A stretch of DNA of 64,000 bases, taken from Pseudocolwellia sp049933045 (GTDB lineage: Bacteria > Pseudomonadota > Gammaproteobacteria > Enterobacterales > Alteromonadaceae). Of this stretch, positions 42,967 through 50,951 are shown in pieces. How positions within the stretch are numbered: the first letter of the stretch is position 1; each line of letters begins with the position of its first letter. The notes beneath the pieces are model-generated. The model did not search any database and was not told the DNA's origin. It worked only from the letters and a program-made list of their open reading frames with translations. Position numbers and translations under genes: made by a program. The stretch is from assembly GCF_049933045.1 (NCBI RefSeq), contig NZ_CP187926.1, forward strand, positions 1,426,001 through 1,490,000, read 5' to 3'.

Positions 42967-43976
42967 TTGCTAAGCGCGGATTATCAGGCATTAAACAATG
43001 GTTTAAAAAGCGCTTCAATAAGTGGCTAAACCAGAGAATACCTGCAGCTAATGAACAAAGCTTAGGTAATAGAAATATATTTATTGTGCCGACTAAGTTT
43101 GGCTATGCCTATGTTTTTTCTGTTTTGATCCTTTTTCTCCTAGGTACTAACTATCAAAATAACCTTATTATATTAATGAGTTATTTGTTTGCTAGTGTAT
43201 TTTTAACGTCGATGATGTACAGCTTTTTTAACTTGTCGCGTTTGAAGTTTTTTTTTAATAGCAATGTAACGGCTTATGCTACTCAAACTGTTAGCATTCC
43301 TCTCGCCATTTTGAGTAAAAAACAACGCTTCGATATCAATTTTGTCTTTGAGAATAACGATAAAGCGTATGCTGCGGTTATTAACTCCGGGGAATCAGAT
43401 ATTAATGTTCCTTTTCAAGCGGTAACTCGCGGAGTTAATAACCCAGGGCGATTAAAGATATCGAGCGAATATGCTTTTGGTTTATTTGTTTGTTGGACTC
43501 ATTTAGATTTCTCTTGTGAAGTTTTAACCTATCCAGAGAAAAAAGTGTTTAATCATATAAAACATGAGGCAGCAGATCTTCATGAAGAATTGATTGGTAA
43601 TACCGTATCTGAAGGTGGCGATGACTTTGGTGAACTTAGACAATACAAGCAGGGCGAATCTAATGCTAAAATTGCGTGGAAGCAGTTGGCACGAGGCCAA
43701 GGTTGGTTAACAAAAACAACACAACAAGAACTTGGCAGTACGATTTGGCTTACATTACAACAATTACCTTCATCCCCTATAGAGACTAAGTTACAGATGT
43801 TGTGCTTTTTAGTGCTCGATCATCATAAAAGTAATGTTCCGTTTGGTTTAGAACTTGATAATTTGAAAATAGAGCCCTCTACAGGCAGTTTACATATAAA
43901 AAACTGTTTACAAGCTTTAGCCTTATATGGAAAAGGTAAAGCTTACTCCTCGTCAAATGTAGAGGCTGAATACTAA
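42963..43976 (+). CDS. DUF58 membrane-associated protein
   Basis: The 337-residue protein has two hydrophobic helices at about 48-66 and 70-90. A beta-rich region and the DUF58 core follow: EGGDDFGELRQYKQGESNAKIAWKQLARGQG (Arg-x-Tyr...Ile-x-Trp pattern). DUF58 proteins accompany MoxR and transglutaminase genes in very many bacteria and are suspected partners of MoxR. Start and stop overlap both neighbours (ATGA; the next ATG starts at the stop), so the three are translated together. Confidence 0.93.
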   Translation: MIAKRGLSGIKQWFKKRFNKWLNQRIPAANEQSLGNRNIFIVPTKFGYAYVFSVLILFLLGTNYQNNLIILMSYLFASVFLTSMMYSFFNLSRLKFFFNSNVTAYATQTVSIPLAILSKKQRFDINFVFENNDKAYAAVINSGESDINVPFQAVTRGVNNPGRLKISSEYAFGLFVCWTHLDFSCEVLTYPEKKVFNHIKHEAADLHEELIGNTVSEGGDDFGELRQYKQGESNAKIAWKQLARGQGWLTKTTQQELGSTIWLTLQQLPSSPIETKLQMLCFLVLDHHKSNVPFGLELDNLKIEPSTGSLHIKNCLQALALYGKGKAYSSSNVEAEY

Positions 43977-46087
43977 TGTTATTTAAAAAACGTAGAAAAA
44001 AAGCTAATAAAAAAACAGCCGTTTTTAATAAGAACTTTAGCTTAAGTAAGCAAAATATATTCTTACTTATCACTTGTCAGTTTGTTAATTTATTAACGTT
44101 ATCGTTTGAATTGTCGTGGTGGATGTTATCAATCATTGCGATATGTTTAGGTTGGCAGTTATCTATTGTTAAAAAGCTTACTCAAAAACCTAATAAAGTA
44201 CTCATTGCCATCTTATCTATCACAGGTTGTATTTTGCTCGCCTTAACGTCTCAAGCTTTGGGGCTGTTATCCACCATGTTACATTTGTTGTGCTTATCGT
44301 ACGTTTTAAAAAGCTTTGAGTTAAACAAAAGAAGCGACTTTTATCAAATGATCCTACTTGGATTATTTGTATTAATTGCGTCATTAATTTTTCAACAATC
44401 TTTATATTTTGCCATTATTATTTCACTTATTATTATTTTTAACTTCACGTTAATTATTGGTTACTTTGCTCCATCTAAAAAATATTCGGCTAACTTAAAT
44501 ATGGCTGCAAAAGTATTTCTCCAAAGTGCGCCGTTAGCAATATGTTTATTTTTTGTATTTCCAAAACTTGCTCCTTTATGGGCAGTACCAACAGCAAAAA
44601 TTGCTAAAACAGGTTTGTCTGATTCCGTTAAAGTTGGTGATATAGCTAATCTTGCTTTGTCTGATGAACTGGCTTTTCGAATTAAGTTTGATAATCAAGT
44701 ACCCGCATACTCACAAATGTATTGGCGAACCATTGTAATGGAAAGATTTGATGGTCAATCATGGGAAACGGGGTTAGGTGGCATTTTTAATGACCGACTA
44801 GGTAACCATTCAGGTAGAAATGTTGTTTATCAATACGATTTTGATGAAGATAAAACTATGGGTAAGCAGTTCGATTATCAAGTGATCACTTCACCAACTT
44901 ATCAAAACTGGTTATACGCTTTAGACTTAGCTCGAGTCGATACAACAAGAACGCAGAGCAATGAAATTTATCATCGCCAAGATTATTCCTTATATAATAA
45001 AAAACCCATTACACAAAACACCAGCTATTACGTAACGAGTTACGTTGATATGCCTTTAGCTATTGATATAAATGATTATTCTTATGAGCGTAATTTAGAT
45101 ATTCCAGAGAGTAGTAACCCTAGATTAGTTGAAAAAGCACAAGGTTTACGAGCTAAGTATACTAACGATGAACAAGGTAATGCTGCTCTTATCCAAGAGG
45201 TATTAACTACCTTTAATCAAGATGTTTACCGATACACACTTAATCCGCCGAGGTTAGATAACAACAGTCTCGACCAATTTTATTTTGAGACTAAGGCTGG
45301 ATTTTGTGAACATTTCGCAAGTAGCTTTACCTTTTTAATGCGTGCAGCGGGTATTCCATCACGTTTGGTTACTGGATACATGGGGGGCGAATATAATGCG
45401 CAAGGTAGTTACTTTAGTGTTTATCAACGAGATGCTCATGCTTGGAGTGAAGTGTGGCTTAAAGATAAAGGCTGGGTAAGAGTTGATCCAACCGCTGCTA
45501 TTAATCCTGAACGTGTTGAGAGTGGTTTTTCAGAGCAGTTATTACGAGAGCAAGCGGCATCATCTAACGAGGCATTCTCATTACTACGTTACAGTAACAA
45601 TAACGCTTTTATTAACGCTATTCGACTACAACTTGCGGCATTAGATTACAACTGGACACGTTGGGTTGTTGGCTATACTGCGGAAAAACAAAATCAATTT
45701 TTAGCGCAGCTCGCTTTAGCGTTTAAATCATTAAAAGATATTGAATTTATAACTGTTGTTAAAAACGCTTTATTACTTATCGGTGCTTTAATTTTATGGT
45801 GGGTAGTAAGACAAATTAATGCAGCAAGGCAACCACGTTCTAATACTCACTTTTATCAACTTGTGTTATTAAAGCTTAGCAAACAGGGTATAGATAAACC
45901 TTTAGCTATGACGCCTAAAGACTTTGTTTTGGTGATCAAAAAAGAGCTACCTGAAATTGCTTTTGAATTCGCGAAATTTAGTCAGTTATATAGCTCGTTA
46001 GAATATCAAGCGTTAGACTATAAGCAAAAGATCACAACAACTAAAGCATTCAAACAAAGCTATAAACGTATTCAAGGTAAGTTGTAG
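43976..46087 (+). CDS. TgpA-like membrane transglutaminase-domain protein (DUF3488)
   Basis: The 703-residue protein has an N-terminal block of about six helices (residues 28-190). A periplasmic transglutaminase-like domain carries the full triad, Cys444 (GFCEHF), His488 (DAHAWSE) and Asp504 (RVDPTAA). A further helix lies near 590-610, with a cytoplasmic DUF4129-like tail. TgpA is an essential protein in Pseudomonas aeruginosa; its substrate is not settled. Overlap with the DUF58 gene shows operon coupling. Confidence 0.93.
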   Translation: MLFKKRRKKANKKTAVFNKNFSLSKQNIFLLITCQFVNLLTLSFELSWWMLSIIAICLGWQLSIVKKLTQKPNKVLIAILSITGCILLALTSQALGLLSTMLHLLCLSYVLKSFELNKRSDFYQMILLGLFVLIASLIFQQSLYFAIIISLIIIFNFTLIIGYFAPSKKYSANLNMAAKVFLQSAPLAICLFFVFPKLAPLWAVPTAKIAKTGLSDSVKVGDIANLALSDELAFRIKFDNQVPAYSQMYWRTIVMERFDGQSWETGLGGIFNDRLGNHSGRNVVYQYDFDEDKTMGKQFDYQVITSPTYQNWLYALDLARVDTTRTQSNEIYHRQDYSLYNKKPITQNTSYYVTSYVDMPLAIDINDYSYERNLDIPESSNPRLVEKAQGLRAKYTNDEQGNAALIQEVLTTFNQDVYRYTLNPPRLDNNSLDQFYFETKAGFCEHFASSFTFLMRAAGIPSRLVTGYMGGEYNAQGSYFSVYQRDAHAWSEVWLKDKGWVRVDPTAAINPERVESGFSEQLLREQAASSNEAFSLLRYSNNNAFINAIRLQLAALDYNWTRWVVGYTAEKQNQFLAQLALAFKSLKDIEFITVVKNALLLIGALILWWVVRQINAARQPRSNTHFYQLVLLKLSKQGIDKPLAMTPKDFVLVIKKELPEIAFEFAKFSQLYSSLEYQALDYKQKITTTKAFKQSYKRIQGKL

Positions 46088-46125
46088 TCAAAATTTAACT
46101 TTTCTAAATTCAGCAAAGAGACTTT

Positions 46126-46545
46126 ATGCTCAAAGATAAATACACAGTTAAACTTGAAAAACCTACAGCTGATAATTTTATCTACCTGAGAAGTAAAATA
46201 GGTTGGGGCGATCTTGATAAAAACCTAGCTAACAAAAGCTTAGAGCAATCCTTATTCCACGTTACTGTATACGATAGCGCGACGCTAATTGCTATGGGGC
46301 GTGTTGTTGGTGACGGAGCAATGTATTTTTATATTCAGGATGTGGTTGTAGATCCTCAGTATCAAAAGCAGGGAATAGGTTCACTTATAATGCTGGAAAT
46401 TGAAGGTTATTTAACGTCAACAGCACAAAAGGGTGCAACGATTGGTCTTTTATCAGCTAAAGGGAAAGAAGGTTTTTATAGTAAATATCATTACTTATTA
46501 AGACCTAGCGACTCTTTAGGTCATGGTATGTGTCGCTTTATTTAA
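46126..46545 (+). CDS. GNAT-family N-acetyltransferase
   Basis: The 139-residue protein has VVVDPQYQKQGIGSLIMLEIEGYL, the acetyl-CoA-binding motif A with QxxGIG, preceded by AMGRVVGDGAMYFYIQDV. It ends with the GFYSKYHYLLRPSDSLGHGM segment common to a group of small GNATs. The substrate is unknown. It begins 38 bp after the transglutaminase gene and could be its last co-transcribed gene. Confidence 0.85.
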   Translation: MLKDKYTVKLEKPTADNFIYLRSKIGWGDLDKNLANKSLEQSLFHVTVYDSATLIAMGRVVGDGAMYFYIQDVVVDPQYQKQGIGSLIMLEIEGYLTSTAQKGATIGLLSAKGKEGFYSKYHYLLRPSDSLGHGMCRFI

Positions 46546-46988
46546 CTGCGTTATATGAAATCACCATTCATCACTAAATCATTTAATAACTATCGAGTTA
46601 TACCCAATAAATCTCGATAAATACACTCTATTTCTTATGTTTGTTCACTCCTGAACATTACTCTAATGTCTTCGTATTTAAAGCAACTTACTGTTTTTAG
46701 TCAATCATGACGTGATCATTTACGTTGGATCATCTGATTTATTTATAACATTCTCATTGATATAACACACAAAAACTAACTATAATACGAATCGTTTTTA
46801 TTAGCGTTGACGTACTTGTGTTGATCTTATATGTAAGTTGAGCTGAATATTTATTATTTAAGCCATTCATAACCATTATTAAAATGTCGATAATTGCTAT
46901 GGGCTATGTAAATTAAAGCCTATGAACAGCTGCTTATTGAATAAAGTTATTCAAAATTAACATTAAAAATAAAAAGACCCCTTGAATC
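46546..46988 (+). other. Intergenic region with a possible Fur site before the PepSY trio
   Basis: There is no ORF in 443 bp. A 19-bp segment at 46781-46799, TATAATACGAATCGTTTTT, matches the Fur consensus at 12 of 19 positions by my count and includes the 9-bp palindrome ACGAATCGT. It is about 190 bp from the next start codon, rather far, and AT-rich sequence gives frequent chance matches. Confidence 0.3.
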
Positions 46989-47276
46989 ATGAATATAAAG
47001 AAAACCTTTACATCAACACGATGGCGTCACTTTAACGCCTGTATTTTAGCTTTAATCACTGCGGTTGTGATGATACCCGGCATGACGACTTATATTCCTT
47101 TTCAGGAGAGTGAACAGATAGTTTTACCTATCATGTTATTCCCAATCATTTGGCCAATATTCTTCATTTACTCTTATATGGCTGATAAAGCATGGCAGCC
47201 ATTTGCGCTAATGATGCTACTGATCATAACGCACGCACTTTTTAGCTACTTTGCGTTAACAGGGAGTTCAACATGA
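46989..47276 (+). CDS. Small membrane protein preceding a PepSY gene (DUF3649-like)
   Basis: The 95-residue protein has three hydrophobic helices (about 15-33, 42-62 and 70-90). It sits first in a three-gene run and overlaps the PepSY gene by 4 bp (ATGA). In many Gammaproteobacteria a small DUF3649-type membrane protein precedes the PepSY-TM gene in Fur-regulated iron loci, and the size and topology fit. I assign the family from context rather than from a clear motif. Confidence 0.6.
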   Translation: MNIKKTFTSTRWRHFNACILALITAVVMIPGMTTYIPFQESEQIVLPIMLFPIIWPIFFIYSYMADKAWQPFALMMLLIITHALFSYFALTGSST

Positions 47277-48883
47277 AGCCTATCAATTTAAAAAAATTAT
47301 TTATGATCCACAGCTGGGTTGGAATAGTAACGGCCATCTTATTATTTATTGTTGCGTTTACAGGTGCGATTGCTGTGCTTTGTCGACCAGAACTAAAGAT
47401 ATGGGCTAACCCAGAGATTCACCAACTGCAAAGTGTTCCAGCCGTTAAAGTTACAGAGTTAGTAAATCAATACCATAAGAAAGTTCCTGAACAGTTTGGC
47501 GAAAATATTCATATATATATGCCAAACGGTTACCAAACACATCTACTCACCATATTGTTCGAGTCTCATGATGGTGATGAAAACTATGAAGATGAAGCCG
47601 CTTATGCGTACGAATTTGATCCAGTCACTTTTGAATTAGTGAATGAATACTATGGTCTTGCTCAGGCTTATTACGACAATAGGAAAACTGATGCGCCTTC
47701 ATTTATAGGTCATTTTCATGCAGATCTACATTTAGGGCGACCGATAGGACTTATTTTAACTGGATTTTTAGGATTAACTTTACTGGTATCTACTATTACA
47801 GGTTTGTTTATTCATCGTCAGTATTTAAAAGAGTTATTCACCTTTCGTCGTAAAAAGGGCCTTGATGTTCTTGTAAGTGATGCTCATAAAATTATGGGGA
47901 TTTGGGGTAGCTTATTCTATGGCGTTATTGGTTTTACAGGTGCATTTTTAGGTTTAGCCAGTGTTATTTTATTACCTGCCGCAGCTTTTGTTAGTTTTGG
48001 TGGTGACCAAGACAAGCTTGTCGCAACGTTTACAGTAATACCTGAGCCTGAAATCAGTCATGAGTTTTTACCTACTACACTTGATACCATAATCGTTGAA
48101 ACAGAGCAGCGTTACCCTAAAGCGACAATTCGCAATATAACGGTTATGGCTCATAACGACGCCAACGCAGAAGTGTATTTAAGTATATTAGGCGGTGAAG
48201 CGGTTCAAACACAGTTAATACAATTTAAAGGCAATGGTGAATTTGTTAAGTCGATGAGTACTTTAGGCGATATACCTGGGGTTTCTATACAAGTGCTTAA
48301 TCTACTTTTCCCTCTACATTTTGGTAACTTTGGTGGAATATTTGTTAAGTTACTTTGGACGTTTCTAGGTTTAGCAACAGCATTATTACCGCTTTCAGGC
48401 ATGATGATGTGGTTAAGTAAACGTACTCGTGGAAGTAACCCTAGTCTTTCAATGGTGGCTTATCAGCGCTGGAATCGTGTCATTATTGGTAGTTGTGGCG
48501 GATTAGTTTTAGCGTGTGCTATTTTATTTCCAGCACAACTCATTTTAAATTATGCGGTAGCAGGGAACTTACATAACAACTATTTTGGACCGCTGTTTTT
48601 CTATACCTGGTTGGCTTGGTTCGCTCTAGCGGTATTTCCTATTAACTATCACAGATATCTACAGTTAATGGTACTTGCCTTTTCAGCTGCTTGTATCTCG
48701 GTATTACCTTTAAATATATTGCTAAGTGATAGCCATGCATTTGCGGCAAACAATTTATTTATCACTTTGGTCGACCTAACTTTCCTTATCCTTGGTTTTA
48801 CAAGCTTATGGTGGGGAACAAAAGGTATTAATAGAAGACTTAAAGCTAAAAACGTGATTATGGCTGAAGGACAAGTAGCATGA
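47273..48883 (+). CDS. PepSY-associated TM-helix protein (iron-uptake or ferric-reductase type)
   Basis: The 536-residue inner-membrane protein begins KLFMIHSWVGIVTAILLFIVAFTGAIAVL, the PepSY_TM start with a heme-ligand-like His. GHFHADLHLGRPIGLILTGFLGLTLLVSTITGLFIHR, DAHKIMGIWGSLFYGVIGFTGAFL and LFPLHFGNFGG with further His residues follow. Extra helices lie at the C-terminus. Members are linked to siderophore-iron reduction at the inner membrane. It overlaps both neighbours by 4 bp, so the three genes form an operon. Confidence 0.88.
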   Translation: MKPINLKKLFMIHSWVGIVTAILLFIVAFTGAIAVLCRPELKIWANPEIHQLQSVPAVKVTELVNQYHKKVPEQFGENIHIYMPNGYQTHLLTILFESHDGDENYEDEAAYAYEFDPVTFELVNEYYGLAQAYYDNRKTDAPSFIGHFHADLHLGRPIGLILTGFLGLTLLVSTITGLFIHRQYLKELFTFRRKKGLDVLVSDAHKIMGIWGSLFYGVIGFTGAFLGLASVILLPAAAFVSFGGDQDKLVATFTVIPEPEISHEFLPTTLDTIIVETEQRYPKATIRNITVMAHNDANAEVYLSILGGEAVQTQLIQFKGNGEFVKSMSTLGDIPGVSIQVLNLLFPLHFGNFGGIFVKLLWTFLGLATALLPLSGMMMWLSKRTRGSNPSLSMVAYQRWNRVIIGSCGGLVLACAILFPAQLILNYAVAGNLHNNYFGPLFFYTWLAWFALAVFPINYHRYLQLMVLAFSAACISVLPLNILLSDSHAFAANNLFITLVDLTFLILGFTSLWWGTKGINRRLKAKNVIMAEGQVA

Positions 48884-49113
48884 ATATAATAATGCTTTTA
48901 GCAGCGCTCATTTCCTTTGTGATCAGTATCGGTTTATTTAGAATTCGTGCAAAGAATAAAGCTTATAGGTGGATTGCTATCGTTTTGTATTGTGTAGCCA
49001 TTGCTCTATTTATTAAAATTCATGGCACTATTGGCGGGTTTTTTATCGGTATTCCAACATCATTAGCTTGTGGTTTACTTATTGCCTTCTTCCTTGGTAA
49101 ACAAAGAGATTAA
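48880..49113 (+). CDS. Small membrane protein, third gene of the PepSY operon (DUF3325-like)
   Basis: The 77-residue protein has three hydrophobic segments (about 2-18, 29-46 and 50-70). It overlaps the PepSY gene by 4 bp. A short DUF3325 membrane protein often follows PepSY-TM genes in iron loci; the assignment to that family rests mostly on size, topology and position. Confidence 0.55.
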   Translation: MNIIMLLAALISFVISIGLFRIRAKNKAYRWIAIVLYCVAIALFIKIHGTIGGFFIGIPTSLACGLLIAFFLGKQRD

Positions 49114-49471
49114 CTCTGACTTATCCTTTGATAAAACATCGTTTCTTAAATTTAACTCCACTGCTTTAATTTTGAGAGCGACAGGATAAAACCATGTCTT
49201 TTTAAGTTGGTTTATTTATAAATCAGAGAGATAGATATTAACTTGTATAACGTTACCGTCTTTAGGTTCATTTATTGAAGATGAACAAGCGACATAAATT
49301 TTTCGAGATTGAGTTCATGGGTTCCTAAAAAATCACATAGTATTTTTAATGCAACAAACTGAGTTTCATCTCACGCTTGGTAAATTATTAAATAGAAAAG
49401 TGGTTTTATTGCTGGTACATCTACATAATTAGAGTTCACTAAATGGATAACTAGTAAATGGATAATTATAA
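49114..49471 (+). other. Intergenic region
   Basis: The 358 bp contain no credible ORF. Two near-identical 13-14 nt units (AAATGGATAACTAG then TAAATGGATAATTA) stand just before the lipoprotein gene at 49441-49468. I see nothing else. Confidence 0.4.
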
Positions 49472-50572
49472 ATGAATGACATTGCTAAACTAGATCTAAA
49501 AAACTGGCTAAATGCTTTTTTTCTAATAATTTTTATTCTAATAGTACAAGGGTGCTCTCCTGATAAAAAGAATCGAATAGAAGACCTTCCATTGGGTGAG
49601 CAACGTGCATACGCTGATGCGCTTAGACTCTCTGTTGCGCAATCTGAGCCATATGCATATGTTGAAGGGAGTGGTTATGTCGACAGAATGGGAAGAGGCT
49701 CTGTAGTTAGCTGGTTGTCTTTTAATAAAGTTATTTATGGTGTTAATTCCACGAAAACAAAGAATAGCTTTTCTGGTGTAGAATATTCTGATCTTGAATC
49801 GTCAAAACAAGTAAATATTCTAGATATTACAACCCAAAAAACTATTCTATATAAAAAAGGGCAGTTGATAGGGCATAAAAATGGTAAAATACTTATCCGT
49901 TCAGCCATGGGTGGATATGATCCTAAAAACAACCTACATACGTCTAAACCTAAGTTGTTATATGGTAACTTAGGCTCGGAAACTCAGGAAGAATATGATC
50001 AAGCTAAAAGAAAGCCTTTCCAATACTTACCTCCTTTAGATAAATGCCCTCCTGATAACACTAGCGGTGAGGCCTATGACGCATGGAGGTTAAGCTCAGA
50101 ACATGGATGCGTACGAATTCCAAAAAAATATGGAAAAGATAAAAGGTGGATTTATTATCAAGCTAATGGTCAAGCTCTTGAACTGATGACTTCGTCAAGT
50201 GCATTCGTTCCAGATTTCAAATGGATTAGTTGGTTAAAGGCTTATGTGATAGAAAATAGATTCCCTACCATAGAAACTACAGCAACAGTTAGAGTTTTAC
50301 ATGTAAATGGAAAGTTTGAGTTAATTGATATTAGTCCAGCACTTCAACATGTGAAACCAACAAAAGTAGGTATTATTGGTGCAGTCAATAATAAAGGTAG
50401 TATTGATGGACTTCGGCTTATTCATGATGGAACAGCGTATCAAATTACTAGAGGAACTGTACGTCACACCGAAGTATCTCCAGATGGTTGTAAAGTTGCT
50501 TATGTAACAAATCAAAAGTTACGTGTGATTGATGTTTGTTCTATTTTTTTAGATAACGGTAATGGGGTTTGA
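49472..50572 (+). CDS. Hypothetical lipoprotein
   Basis: The 366-residue protein has a hydrophobic signal (about 13-27) ending in VQGC, a lipobox with Cys28. The mature part is beta-rich, with segments such as GQLIGHKNGKILIRSAMGG and HTEVSPDGCKVAYVTNQKLRVID. The latter resembles TolB/WD-like propeller blades, so a beta-propeller fold is possible. No family was recognised. The ribosome binding site is weak. It is a single gene next to the CcdA-like remnant. Confidence 0.7.
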   Translation: MNDIAKLDLKNWLNAFFLIIFILIVQGCSPDKKNRIEDLPLGEQRAYADALRLSVAQSEPYAYVEGSGYVDRMGRGSVVSWLSFNKVIYGVNSTKTKNSFSGVEYSDLESSKQVNILDITTQKTILYKKGQLIGHKNGKILIRSAMGGYDPKNNLHTSKPKLLYGNLGSETQEEYDQAKRKPFQYLPPLDKCPPDNTSGEAYDAWRLSSEHGCVRIPKKYGKDKRWIYYQANGQALELMTSSSAFVPDFKWISWLKAYVIENRFPTIETTATVRVLHVNGKFELIDISPALQHVKPTKVGIIGAVNNKGSIDGLRLIHDGTAYQITRGTVRHTEVSPDGCKVAYVTNQKLRVIDVCSIFLDNGNGV

Positions 50573-50614
50573 ATTCACTGGTAATTTAGGGGCAAGCTTA
50601 ACGTTCAAAGTTAT

Positions 50615-50812
50615 CTAATTATCATCGTATTCTCTATATTCAGCAGAAAAACATCCATGTTCAGCGATAAAATCATTGTATGATTTTATCGCTTTTTTAT
50701 TTTCAGTTACCCATTCTTTAGCTTCAATAGTTTGTTTTGAAGCTTCGGACTGACTGGAGTTATCTGAATCTAAATTGTATAGCGTTTGCAATATCGAGTG
50801 AAATACAATCAT
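50615..50812 (-). CDS. CcdA-like antitoxin, solitary and possibly truncated
   Basis: The 65-residue product has the C-terminal CcdA signature, EAKEWVTENKKAIKSYNDFI followed by AEHGCFSAEYREY, which in CcdA binds the CcdB gyrase toxin. The N-terminal ribbon-helix-helix DNA-binding region is not recognisable. The first 25 residues (MIVFHSILQTLYNLDSDN) look unrelated, so the gene seems to have lost or replaced its 5' part. Downstream on the minus strand, where ccdB should start, only 42 bp remain before the 3' end of the opposite lipoprotein gene, so ccdB is absent. It is a likely orphan antitoxin or relic. Confidence 0.65.
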   Translation of the reverse strand: MIVFHSILQTLYNLDSDNSSQSEASKQTIEAKEWVTENKKAIKSYNDFIAEHGCFSAEYREYDDN

Positions 50813-50951
50813 ATATTGAACGTTTAATCACATACCTTTTTAGTATTATTTATCCAGTTAATTTAATCGATAAAAATACATGATTTAACTCGTATTATAC
50901 AAATGCTTATGTTTAAATTTAACTAATTAAAATCGATAAAAAAGGCTATGT

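Noticed and set aside
46745..46763. ATAACATTCTCATTGATAT as a Fur box
   Set aside because: The best alignment to the consensus gave about 9 of 19 matches, no better than background in AT-rich DNA; the site at 46781 is slightly better.
50615..50812. Active CcdAB toxin-antitoxin module
   Set aside because: No ccdB-like frame follows the antitoxin; only 42 bp remain before the opposite gene's 3' end.
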